Source of the DNA: Avena insularis | Lineage: Eukaryota; Streptophyta; Magnoliopsida; Poales; Poaceae | DNA: 64,000 bases | Assembly: GCA_023614405.1 (NCBI GenBank) | Contig: CM042686.1 | Span: 465,528,740-465,592,739, forward strand | Direction of reading: 5' to 3' | Part shown: positions 46,501 through 56,769 of the stretch, in pieces | Layout of the letters: each line of letters opens with the position of its first letter | How positions within the stretch are numbered: position 1 is the first letter of the stretch | Translations under genes and position numbers: made by a program | Notes under the pieces: generated by a model | Database searches by the model: none | Seen by the model: the letters and a program-made list of their open reading frames with translations, nothing else | Told to the model about the DNA's origin: nothing

Positions 46501-49500
46501 AAACTAGAGGTCATGGTCGTCCTATAACTCTTTCCCTGGGAGAAGGCCTAAGAGCTGAGGAGAGTGGCGATGCAGCGGGAGTGATGCCCCGTACATTGGC
46601 GGCGATGCAGTGAGAGCAGCAGCATGAGGAGGAGCGGAGATGTCCCTGCTTGCATATGTTGGTAGGAGGACAGATATGAGGGTGGGAGAGAGAGGAGGAA
46701 GGTGTTAAGAGGTGATGGCAAACATGACATTTATTAACTCCATTAGCCTCAGTGAGTTCATAGTGGCCATTTTCGAAAGAGGTAATGTGTGAGAGTCTTT
46801 TGGAGAATTGCAAAAAATGTAGTGTCAATTTCCTCTATTGATTAAGTAAATAAAAATGTAAGTTTTATACTTTTATTTGAGCATATTTCAAGGGCACAAA
46901 CTATTATCAGTGAGATGTAAATACTTCAGAAATCAAGCTTACCAGTAACATGTTAGTCCCAGTATCCTTCCTCTTAAAACGCGTCGAAGAAAAATATGCT
47001 GCCTGTATAACCCAACCAAATCATTCAGCTAAAAGCACCAAAACAAAAAACAATATAAATATTCAAATTTTGAGATGTGTATGTTAGTGTTAACCATGAC
47101 TATACCTGAAAGGGCAATAAATGTTCAAGAAGACCAAATCTCCAAAGCAACCTCAAAGAAGCTTCAGCTGAACCATAAGCAAGCATATAGTTAACCTCCA
47201 TGAGTAACCTTCCCTGTAAGAAGGTAATCATTAAGTGGCAAGTATCTAAGCTACTTTCTTGCTTATTCAATGCTATGAGAAGAAGAAAACGTTCACGAAA
47301 TAGAAGCACATTGTGCATATCAGGACCAAACCTTGTCAAGTCTTGCCACAGAGCAGCCAAGAGTTCTCACATAATAAGCTGTTTCTTTGGGAAAGCTGAA
47401 CCCTAATCGAGCTGCAATTCTGATTGCGCGTAGAATACGAGCTGTTAATGAAAAATTGCATATTAATGCCAAAAGCTCACAGAAAAGGCAAAATCATTAA
47501 GAAAGAATTCCAGAAAAGACAAATTTAACTTGATACTGACCACAATCCTCGTGGAATGAAGTGCCAGCAGGAATAACAGTACGGACCTGGAGAAAGAGGA
47601 AAAATATGACATAAGGAAAGAAGGACAAGACTGATGTTGAACAGATGCAAAGATGAAACAACTACTAGAGTACTAATAGGTACAGCGGACCTTAGATTTC
47701 TTAATATCTTCAATGCCTCCCAAATAGTCGTAGATCTTTTCTGAATATGGATTGAACATTAATCTGCACACACTTGACTTCAGAAAATATATATACCACA
47801 GCATGCAGTATGGAAACCAGTTATCATGTAAAGGCGCACCGACCCATTTATGGTGAAGTCCCTCCCTTGACAGTTTTTCCAGCGAATATAATCATTCTTG
47901 CTACAATGTGGGCTTTTTGAAGTGTGCATTTGATTGCCACTTGACCCTCGAGCATAAGTATTAAAACTTGACACCTGGCAAGAAAGATGAAAAATGTCTG
48001 GTTGCGGGCATATGTGGTGTGAAAGAAAATCTAATTCAACAACCAACAACTCAAAGTATCAAGTTTGCAATGATCAGCCAAATCAGTAAGAATCTGTACA
48101 AACCTCAACAATAGAATTCTTGTCATGTACATGAACTATGGGAAAACGCCTTCCTACTATAACAGCTGATCCTGAAAAGGTGTCTTTAACCTGAGGGAGT
48201 TCAAAGTAGCATCCTTCATTTGGGAAAAAAATTCTACTGGCATATCAAGTGATAATGTCAAAATGTAACAACGTATAAATAGGATTTTGTTGACAATTTG
48301 TGGTGCAACTGCAAAATATGACACCTATGTAAATGTACAGTAAAAAGCAAAATTATATATAGTTTTTTCTTAGGCTTTTCACATATTACAAATAGATGCA
48401 TGCTGAAAGTATCCATTATTTCAGATAATGATAAACTGCTTCACTTGGGGAAAAGTATTATGCAGAGCATCAGTACTTACTCTGATCCTTACAGTACTTT
48501 ATTTAAGTCGTATTCGTATTCCTTACTGTGATCTAGTAAGAGTAACAAGTAAAAGTATACAGGTTCCATTTTGTTGTTCCAAGGTATATGATGATAGCAA
48601 TAGCATTGAGAATGATAAAATAAAAGTATCAGGCAAACACTTATGTTTGTTTTGCAGTCGATCTTTGTGAATTTTTCAAAAAATATTACTATCCCCACAT
48701 TTCAGTAGAAACATTAGCTCCAAGAAATTTATGACATGCAACTAGCTATTTTATTAACAGAATCACAGTAAAACAATAGCATGTTCGCTAATTTGAATTA
48801 TAACCTGCCTAAGATCAGCTGTCGTTATTATGTCAAAATCTTTTGGAATTTTCTTCATTATGAGATCCCGAACACAACCGCCAACCAAGTATACATCATA
48901 TCCTGCAATACAGTAAAGCACATAAACATAGCAATGAATCCGAGAGTGCAACAAGCCAACAACTAAAATGTAAAAGCTCAAATAGGTACTCCATGTGAAC
49001 ACATAAAATGTTCGGCTATCATTGTGGTCTTAGAATGCTAAATTCTGGAAGTAGCTATCAGCAGGGTAACGTAATGGGATTGGAATTTCTTACCAAAAAT
49101 AATGCCAGATACATTTAAACCTATTTAGTACCATTGCGTTAATGCAAGTATTTCGTGATAACTAAAAGAATGCTCTATTTTACATTTTTACTAGTGGTAT
49201 CTGTTCTTACATGATAAGGTGTGAACACTAAACTCAATATTTCCATAAAATAACTGTAAATTTCAAACTACTGCAAGAATAAATAAAGAACGACCTTCCA
49301 GCCAAAATGATTTCTCTTAAGGATAGAAAGGAATCCTTCTATGATTCCATCATCATTTCAGATATACTGAGAACCAAGCGCTGGCTTGGTGGCTTGACCT
49401 CACGGTGGTGAGCTCGCCTACCCGGGTTCATGTCACAGGTGCGACCGGTTAAACAGAGTGTTATCTAGCGCGTATTAATCCGCAGCTGGAGAGGTCTCAT

Positions 49501-50497
49501 CTATCTAACAACATATAGCCAAGGGAGGGATCCTTCCCCTGTTGGTCAAAGTTTTTATCATTTCAGATATACTGATTAGTTTGACAGCTTGACATGAACT
49601 AAAGATCAACAGATAGCACAAAAATGAAAAAAAACACATCATAAGCTTTTCAGTTGAAATGTTTATGTTTACTATCACATGTTTTCCGCTGTGGTAAAAA
49701 AAATGATATTAAGTTGAAGCTATTGTTCCACATACACAGTCACATCATGCTCGAATTTGCAGCCCCACCACTGCAACTACAGAACCGCATGATAAGCCAT
49801 TAAACAAAACAAAACATTTTGGAACCGAATTCAGTAGTGACATTTCAGTGTTTCCATCGAGCTAATGTTCTTATGACTATTTTGCATTGAGCTAACGTTC
49901 TCGTAACTATTTTTCTGCCTTCTGTAAATACAATTCACTCCATTGGAGCACTGTAAAAAAATAGTAGTTAATTTGTACTACAATGTGTAGATAGCTCTTT
50001 TTATAAAAAAAAATGGTGTGATGGTGCACAGAAAAACCACTCTACAACTCGAGAAAAAACATTTCAGTGTTTCCACGATAGCAACCAAGCCAGCGAAAGA
50101 GGGGCGCACCTCTGCTGCGCAGGCGGTGGAGTACGTTCCATGCGTCGTCGGGGATCATGGACTCCTTGAACCCGAACCGCTTCGCGCTGACCTTCTTCCA
50201 CTCCGGCCCATCCGCGTCGCCTAAACAGACCCCAGCCCGCTCGGGAGGTAAGCGGAATAACAGTGTATCGCCATCAGACCAACATAGGAGACACAAGGGA
50301 GACATAGACTTACCGGTGGAAGCGGTCGAGGGGTTAGAGTCGGAAGGCGAGGGGGAAGGGGACGGAGACGGGCCGCGGCGGCGTCGGCGCGGGGAAGCAA
50401 GCGCGGCGAGGGGAGAGGAAACGAGGCGACTCGGCCGGGAGAGGGCGCCGAGCCCGGTGGTAGCGGCGAAGCGCAGCTCCGGCGAGCGGAGCGCCAT
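43582..50497 (-). CDS. Bacterial-type poly(A) polymerase / tRNA nucleotidyltransferase family protein, 13 exons
   Basis: Minus-strand exons: 50314-50497, 50110-50220, 48805-48902, 48104-48190, 47844-47974, 47691-47763, 47541-47586, 47332-47441, 47106-47213, 46943-47002, 45068-45129, 44591-44903, 43582-43800. All join in frame with GT-AG borders to give 533 residues. An upstream in-frame ATG at 50596 would add 33. The Ser/Pro/Arg-rich first 60 residues look like an organelle transit peptide. The head domain has LVGGCVRDL (104-112) and the catalytic D-F-D (120-122). VIVGRRFPIVHVH (141-153) matches the signature that separates bacterial poly(A) polymerases from CCA-adding enzymes. RDFTIN (198-203) and RILRAIRIAARLGFSF follow, as in the class II nucleotidyltransferase neck. 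It probably adds A residues to RNA in plastids or mitochondria. Confidence 0.9.
44066..44188. mobile_element. Stowaway MITE in the last intron of the poly(A)-polymerase-like gene
   Basis: It opens CTCCCTCCGACTCATATTAG and ends with the inverted complement CTAATATGGGTCGGAGGGAG, with TA on each side (44064-44065, 44189-44190). At 123 bases it matches the length of the copy at 20389 and is more symmetrical. It lies in intron 12 (43801-44590). Confidence 0.93.
45130..46942 (-). other. Large intron 10 of the poly(A)-polymerase-like gene, TE-like content
   Basis: The 1.8-kb intron contains GC-richer stretches with repeated ACCGAA/GGTTCGGT phrases at about 45620-45740 and 46190-46320. This suggests a decayed DNA transposon with inverted ends, but termini could not be fixed. 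Short frames inside it have no recognisable domain. Confidence 0.4.
49371..49556 (+). mobile_element. tRNA-derived SINE in intron 2
   Basis: A 186-base insert is bounded by perfect 19-base direct repeats, ATCATTTCAGATATACTGA, at 49352-49370 and 49557-49575. It carries pol III promoter-like boxes: an A-box-like TGGCTTGGTGG near 49382 and a B-box-like GGGTTCATGTC at 49424-49434, and it ends in a short T-run (GGTCAAAGTTTTT). This is the classic structure of a plant SINE inserted by LINE machinery. It lies in the opposite orientation to the host gene. Confidence 0.82.
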
Positions 50498-50769
50498 TCC
50501 GATAGTAGTGGAGGGGGAGGCGGCGGCGGCGTGCACGCGAGCGCACGCGCGAGGGGGATGGATAGCAAACAGACGAGGCGAATATCCGAGGAGCATGGAA
50601 CACCTCTCGCCGTTGGGCCGACAGTGACACGCCTGCCGGTAGCGCGTGGGCCATTCATTAACGAGCCTTCAGTGTAAGTGAGCCAGAGAAGCCCATGCAT
50701 CGAGACGATGCGAGCCATGAAACTATTTGCCGCTTCAAGCGGTGCAGCCCGCACGCGCCGCCTGAAGGG

Positions 50770-51290
50770 TCCGGTTACTGGGCCGGCCCAGTTAACGCGA
50801 TTTATGATGCTAAAAAAAAGTTAACGCGATTTACATTTTTTTCTTTTTTTAATTGCTGGACATATCTATAGTAATATAATAAGAACCGTAAACATTCAGA
50901 ATATTCATGAAGATTTATTTAGTATTATGAAGAAATTTTCAAAAACTATGAACAATTTTAAAAAATCATGTATAAAAAATCGAAAATTCATGAACCAATT
51001 TCGAAAATCATGAACAATTTTTTTAAAATTCATGAACCAAATTAAAAAATCGCGAACCAAAATTTTTAAAACCATAAACATTTTTCTTTTAAAAATGACC
51101 ATTTTAAAAAATCACAAACAATTATCAAAATTTAAAATTTAAAACGAAAAACGAAAAGAGAAAACACGAGAAATATAACATAAAAAGAAAACAAAAAAGA
51201 AATGTAAAAATAAAAACAGTCAAGAAAACTGGGCAGGCCCATCAGGCGAAGCCCATGTGCGACGCGATATTGCAGCATTTAGCATTTCGG
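50770..51290. repeat. AT-rich repeat with GGGC-rich ends (possible non-autonomous Mutator-like element)
   Basis: The core (50880-51160) consists of variants of ATGAACAATTTTTAAAA and its complement. It is bounded by ACTGGGCCGGCCCAGTTAAC near 50777 and AACTGGGCAGGCCCATCAGG near 51228. AT-rich cores with GGGC ends are common in Triticeae non-autonomous elements. Termini and a 9-bp duplication were not resolved. Confidence 0.4.
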
Positions 51291-51856
51291 AGCCATGAAC
51301 CCTCACTCACTATAAATGGCAGGACAACTTGCTAGAGTGTTCGGTTGGGCTTCAAGAATTATTGGACTTAGCTAGCACCGACCTGGTGTGCATCGCGATA
51401 CGCCTAGGATCAACACAAGATTCAGAATTTTAGAAGCAGTCCTGCCACAAGTGATGGCAAGACGACGGATGCCTGGTCACATAGCTGGTTACCACGTGAT
51501 GAGAGGAGGCGTCCGGTGGCTCCGAGGACGGATGACGCTACGCCACGGGTTAGGGAGAATAATTTTATGGTCCACGGATTTAGAGGCGTGGACCAATTTC
51601 AGCAAACGACACGTGTCTAAATCAGTGAAAAAAATAGAATTAGAAACTGTTTTCTAAATTTAAATTGCCACGTGTCAATCAAACAAGTTGGTCTACCTGT
51701 GGACCAGGTCTCATAGAATTATTTTCCACGGGTTAGTGCTACATAAACCATCAGTCAGCTTCATGGAATATAGAGAAACTCCACGAGTTTTTTCTCCCTA
51801 TGGACTCCGAGGTGATCTGCAATATACCGTTGTGTTCTCGAGTGTAGCATAACTTA
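51291..51856. other. Intergenic, no gene recognised
   Basis: Plus-strand frame 51388-51657 (89 codons) has no recognisable motif. Nothing else is seen between the AT-rich repeat and the Harbinger-like element. Confidence 0.45.
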
Positions 51857-52259
51857 GGCCTTGTTCGGTTGCAGGGGATCAGATCCCCTAGTGGATCTGA
51901 CCCAGGCAGGTATTGGGTGAACCCCAATTGTCACCCTATTCCCTCTCCACATGTTCCCTGTTACCCCTCCTTCTAATTGACATTCGGTTAACCCCTGCCC
52001 CAGCAGCAGGCAGCAGAGGCCATGAGCAACAGCAAGCCCCAGACAGCAAAGCAGCAGCACACATCAAACAAAATAAGAACATCTTTTTTATCAAAATAAC
52101 GTACATTTTTAACATCAGCTTGAGCATGGCAAAAAAGATGATACTCTCTCCATCCAACAAAAGATGTCGCTGTCACGGTTCAAACTCGATTTTGCTATAA
52201 AAAAACGTAAAACAGTCGAAACGCTTCAAACTGGGCCTTCAAAATCGAATTTCAAACAG

Positions 52260-52623
52260 TAATCTTGTCCGGCTCCGTCTTCATCGACCTCCGCTCCCCT
52301 ACCGTCCCAACCCGCCGCCGAGGCCAGGCAGCGTCGAGTGCCATGGAGACACCCAGGGCGCACATGACAGACGCACAATACAGGACACCGCCGATTCAAG
52401 TAATTTGGCCTGGAGGGGCGACGCGCTCGAGCTCCACGGAGGCCACGCGCAGGAGCTCCATCCCCGCCATCGTCCTACCCCGCCTCTGCAGCTTCCTTGT
52501 TGTCCCTCGCCGTCGCTGCTTCGCCACCGTCCGCTGCTCCCTCAGCCGCTCCGTCGAGGAAGGACGTCGTCTTCCTCTCCCGAGTCGCTTCCAACCTCTC
52601 TGAGCCCGCCGATCGACCGCGGT
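52260..52623 (+). other. GC-rich exon-like fragment inside the Harbinger-like element
   Basis: Cytosine-rich sequence like a grass 5' exon (Ser/Pro/Arg-rich frames such as SSIPAIVLPRLCSFLVVPRR), followed by CCGCG|GTGAGC, a good splice donor. It may be a captured first exon or merely an element-specific sequence. No protein family was recognised. Confidence 0.35.
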
Positions 52624-54059
52624 GAGCATCCATTCGCTGCTGGAACAATTTCTGAGCCATTAGCTACTGGAAAGCTGCTCTGTGACAATCGTGCATGCCT
52701 TATCTAGTAGAGTGTTGATATGCAGTGTGTACGCGTACATCCTTATATCGACACGCTTCTAAACCTGATCATGGGAAATAAAAGAAAGTTAGGTTTTGTG
52801 TAATTCCATCTTGTCTGATATGCAGTGTATACTCATGTTCTGGCAAAAAAAACAAAGAAAGAGAAATGGCATGCTGGACACGGATTAGCCCATGTAATTT
52901 ACTCTTTCGCATCTTTGAGTAGAAACTCTGGGAAACACACACATTCCACCTTGAGCATCTAGAAGATAGGACCCTGTCAATCGGCAAAACATGAGAACAA
53001 ACACAACCCATAAATAAGAATGTTTCAAGATATTTTTCAACTCAGAACCACAGATGTGCATACTTTATTAGTAGAATCGAGTTACTTATGATTCAATGAA
53101 GAAAGCATTAGTGCAATGGGGAAGTGCAACTCTACAATATCTCCAGAACTTCTAACTTAGCTTCTTAGCATTTTCATGTGAGCACAACGACACTATGCTA
53201 AGTATCCATTTAGAAGAATAATGACTGGCCTATCTCTCTCTAGGTCTTGACACACTCTCTAGTCTGTTCATGCATGACATCGGAGCCCTCCACATCGAAA
53301 CCTAGGCTAGGTCTTGCGAGCTCACGCCCCGATCACCACCAGCAGCAAGGGGTGTGACAATGCACTAACAAGATTACGATGCAAATAAGAGCATGTGCTA
53401 ATCATCTCCTAATATTACCGGAAGCGACAAACATGAAGATCATGTGCTGATCGAAGTGTCTCTAAAACTATGAACATAAATAGTCAAGAATAGAGTTGAT
53501 AGCATTGTCCAACTAAAACAAGTCCAAGTAAAGAATTCCTTATTAAAGTTCATAACTACTAATGTACTGGCTATGCTGTATTGTTCTTTCTATTAACTAA
53601 TGGATAGGTTACAAAGATACAATTTATAGTCTGATCTGAAGCACACGCACATTCCTAAGTCCTCAATATGGCAATGTGTTTCAAAATCACATCAAATTTC
53701 AGATTCTGGAGAGGAAATTACCAATACAAGTATCGAGCCAACAAATAAAAAAATTTAGATTATGGAGAGGAAAATCACAAAGCATGGTCCCCAATACAAG
53801 TACCTAATCAATTTCATAGCACATTCTAGTTCTGGAGCTTTGATAATTCGACAGAAAAAAGGAACATCTGGAAAGCTACACATAACACATGTCCTTGGAA
53901 ATATCTCAATGCACGTTGAACTTGCAAGCAGTATCTCCGGTGATTCTTTTCCATGCATTCTTTCTACAGGACGTCAAAACAATCAAGAACAAGGATCCCT
54001 AACCCTAGAAATTCTGAAATTTGGGGCGAGGGAAGGAAGATGAGGGACAAGAGGATCTC

Positions 54060-54358
54060 ACCTGCAAGGTCTCGGTCGGATCCATGCGGGGAGGGGCGGA
54101 GATGATGTTGTTGGGCCACGGTCGCCGCCGAGGTCGCGCTTGGTCGCTGCGCTGAGGACCTCGCAGCCACGTGAGAGATGGGGAGGGGGCGCATGCCGCG
54201 CACGAGAAAAGGGAGAAGTCGTGGATGCCTCCTTGTCCTCTAGGTCGTCGCGCTGGTGCCGGCGCCGCCATGGCCTCCAGGTCGTCGCCACCGTGCCGGC
54301 GCCGCCGCTCTCGCCTCAGAATCACGAGAGGCTGGGGACGCGAGAGATAAGAGGACAT
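54060..54358 (-). other. GC-rich exon-like fragment on the opposite strand
   Basis: On the minus strand an Arg/Pro/Ala-rich frame ends at CCTTGCAG|GTGAG, again a good donor. Together with the plus-strand fragment at 52260, two first-exon-like pieces face inwards from the two ends of the element. Function unknown. Confidence 0.35.
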
Positions 54359-54593
54359 TTTTTTCCGTCGTAACGATTCGGGAAGTTTTCCGCGGGTGGG
54401 GAGACGATTGTTTTAATCTCGGCGGATTGGAGGGTTTTCGGAGGGAATTAGCCGGGATCCAAACCCGGCCAGGCGTAACCGAATGCGCGCATAGATGTGG
54501 ATCGGGATAAAACCCCGGCAGGTCCTACCCCGGTCGACCCACGGGGATCGGGTGCAGATCCCGGCCGGTGTGGGATGAAACGAACAAGGCCTT

Positions 54594-55710
54594 ATGGGGT
54601 TGGCATTTCGAGACAACGGGGGTTTTCTCAGTTCGTTCCTGCTATCGTTCGCTGGTGGAGACCAAGCGAATGAGGGAGGACTGGTTGGACGAGCGGCCGG
54701 TGATGTCAGGAGCTGCTGGGGAGGTCAAGGCCTAGACGCGGCTGTGGAAGGTACCGGTGCCGACGAAAATTCATATCTTTCTGTAGAGGCTCGCTCGGCA
54801 CTCGCTCCCGTTGGGGATATCAGGTATGAGAGGAACATGACACCAGCACCCATATGTTCGATCTGTGGCATGGAGGACCCATGGTGCCATTCGCTTTTCG
54901 AGTGCAATATGTCACGATGTGTGTGGGCTCTTGCTGGAGAGGAAATGGCAGAACATACTTCGGTAGGGAGGGAGCCGTCCGCGAGGAATTGGCTCTTTGC
55001 AGTATTGGAACCGGTGAAGGAGGTGGAGCGAACGCGTTTGCTTGTGACGACGTGGGCGATTTGGCATGAGCGGCGGAAGGCAATCCACGAAGATGTTTTC
55101 CAAAGTCTGATGTCAACCTCTACCTTTGTGGATAGATTCTTACTTGATCTTCAGGCTTGCGGTGATGAAGTACCACGTCGACAGAGGAGTATGACCACTT
55201 CGCTAGCAGCCAAGTGGATTCCCTCGGAGGGGGGAAGGGTGAAGATAAATGTTGATGTAGTTGTTGCCAAGTCGGCGATGAAGGGCGTTGTTGGCGTTGT
55301 GTGCCGCTCGAGCACAAGGGTGTTCATGGGGGCTTCTGCCATGGTTTTCGAGGGCATCACCCATCCAGGGAGCCTAGAGACCCTGTCATGTACAAAAGCC
55401 CTTGACATTGTTGATGATCTGCATATCGGACCGATACAGCTTCAGACTGTTTGGAGGTGATCAAAGGACTTCAGGTTTAAATCTTGGAGCTTTTGGTAGT
55501 ATTCTGAAAGAGATCAGAGAGAGCCCTTCAACGGGGTGCCGTTTATTTTGTCCATGAACGGAGAGAGGCGAATGGGGAGGCTCATAGTATGGCAAAGTTT
55601 GCTACCTCACTTAGTGAGGGTAGACATGTTTGATTTATAGAACCACCACATGGTTTAAACTTGCCTGTAACTCTTAATATACGAATAAAGACGAGTATTC
55701 TTTAAAAAAA
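54594..55710 (+). pseudogene. LINE 3' end: zinc-finger and RNase H part of pol
   Basis: The frame to 55460 encodes a zf-RVT zinc-binding region (PICSICGMEDPWCHSLFECN, then MSRCVWALAGEE), the spacer TTWAIWHERRKAIHEDVFQS, and the beginning of an RNase H domain (KWIPSEGGRVKINVDVVVAK, then GVVGVVCRSSTRVFMGASAM). After the stop the match continues in other frames (VHERREANGEAHSMAKFAT near 55550). An A-run at 55703-55710 marks a probable 3' end. The reverse transcriptase part is missing, and the fragment begins at the end of the Harbinger-like element. It does not overlap the reverse-transcriptase domains kept in the LINE at 16551-18417, and it is on the other strand. Confidence 0.8.
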
Positions 55711-56295
55711 ACTTGTAAAAAACAACAACATCCAATTTGGGAACATACGATATAGCGACCCCGTAAAAACATATAACATACTACCTCCGTGTTAGCAAGC
55801 TAAAACAGCTCGCTAAAAAGCTTATATTATGGAACAGAGCATAGTACCATGACTTGCGAGTAATTACTATACTAACAAAGAGAAGAACACGAGCTACTTG
55901 CAGTGATCCACTACTAAGGAGCATAATCTACGTCTACAGCGGCTTGTATACATGTAGTATATCTTTGAGTCATGCCTACTATTTTTATAGGCAAATTATT
56001 TCGTATGCCCAAATTAGTACACATGGATGCATGCATGGGCCGTGCACACGCTTCGCTTTTCCCTCCTTTTCGTAGGAGCATACATGGCACTGAAAGCGCT
56101 CCACGGTCTCATGAAAATGAGACGTACTTTGCGCCATATTCTTTTCCATGCATGCAGTGATGATCAATGTGCGAGGAACGGTAGTGGGAGGGTGTGATGT
56201 CGTCCCCTATTGCTCATATCTACCACTTAAACAATGTAGAGAGAGAACAAAAAATGTGATCATTTCGTCACACTTTGGTGCATACTTAACATATA
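55711..56295. other. Intergenic with a possible degenerate MITE
   Basis: Around 55780-55850, CTACCTCCGTGTTAGCAAGC ... GCTTATATTATGGAACAGAG loosely resembles a Stowaway element, but the ends are poor. Otherwise no feature is seen. Confidence 0.35.
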
Positions 56296-56437
56296 CTCTC
56301 TCTATTTTATAATATAAGGTATCTATACCTCTTTTAGTGTCTAGATGCACTCGAAACCTACGCACTAAAAGAGGACTAGAGCCTCGATACACTTCTTTCA
56401 CAAAGCTAAAACATCTTATATTATGAAACGGATGGAG
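56296..56437. mobile_element. Stowaway MITE
   Basis: It starts CTCTCTCTATTTTATAATAT and ends with the near-complement CTTATATTATGAAACGGATG followed by GAG, with TA at 56294-56295 and 56438-56439. The 142-base core is AT-rich. The ends have diverged more than in the other two copies. Confidence 0.75.
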
Positions 56438-56769
56438 TACATGCATTGATGCATGGACAAAGCAAGGAAAATATAACAATTTGATCTATGTGAGGGGACG
56501 AGGAAATGCATGCATGTGTGTCTATGAATGTACACTCTTCATGTATGTTTGTCTCCCTTAATTGGTTAGCAAAGTAAGACCAAATATAAGAAGGAACGAA
56601 GGAGCAGCTTCTGTCCTGATTTAATCTGGGGGCTTTAAACATTGATGTGTCGTGCATGATTGAACATTTCACTATTTTTAGCGATCCATCTTGGTAGGGT
56701 CCACGCCAGAATGCATTATACACCTCAAGTTTCTCTTCGACGTGCCTTTTTTCTTCTTCTAGCTTTTCA
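56438..56769. other. Intergenic, no gene recognised
   Basis: No supported ORF or repeat between the MITE and the CACTA end. Confidence 0.45.

Larger units (their letters stand above)
51857..54591. mobile_element. Harbinger/Tourist-like element, non-autonomous, with gene-like fragments
   Basis: The left end GGCCTTGTTCGGTTGCAGGG and the right end ...GAAACGAACAAGGCC are inverted complements over the first 11 bases and similar beyond, with TTA on both sides (51854-51856, 54592-54594). Subterminal GATCAGATCCC and GGGTGCAGATCCC also pair loosely. No transposase is present. Inside are two GC-rich, exon-like stretches near the ends: about 52260-52620 (plus, ending at a GTGAGC donor-like site) and 54060-54350 (minus, ending at a CAG|GTGAG donor-like site). 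The middle is AT-rich with no ORF. Confidence 0.65.
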
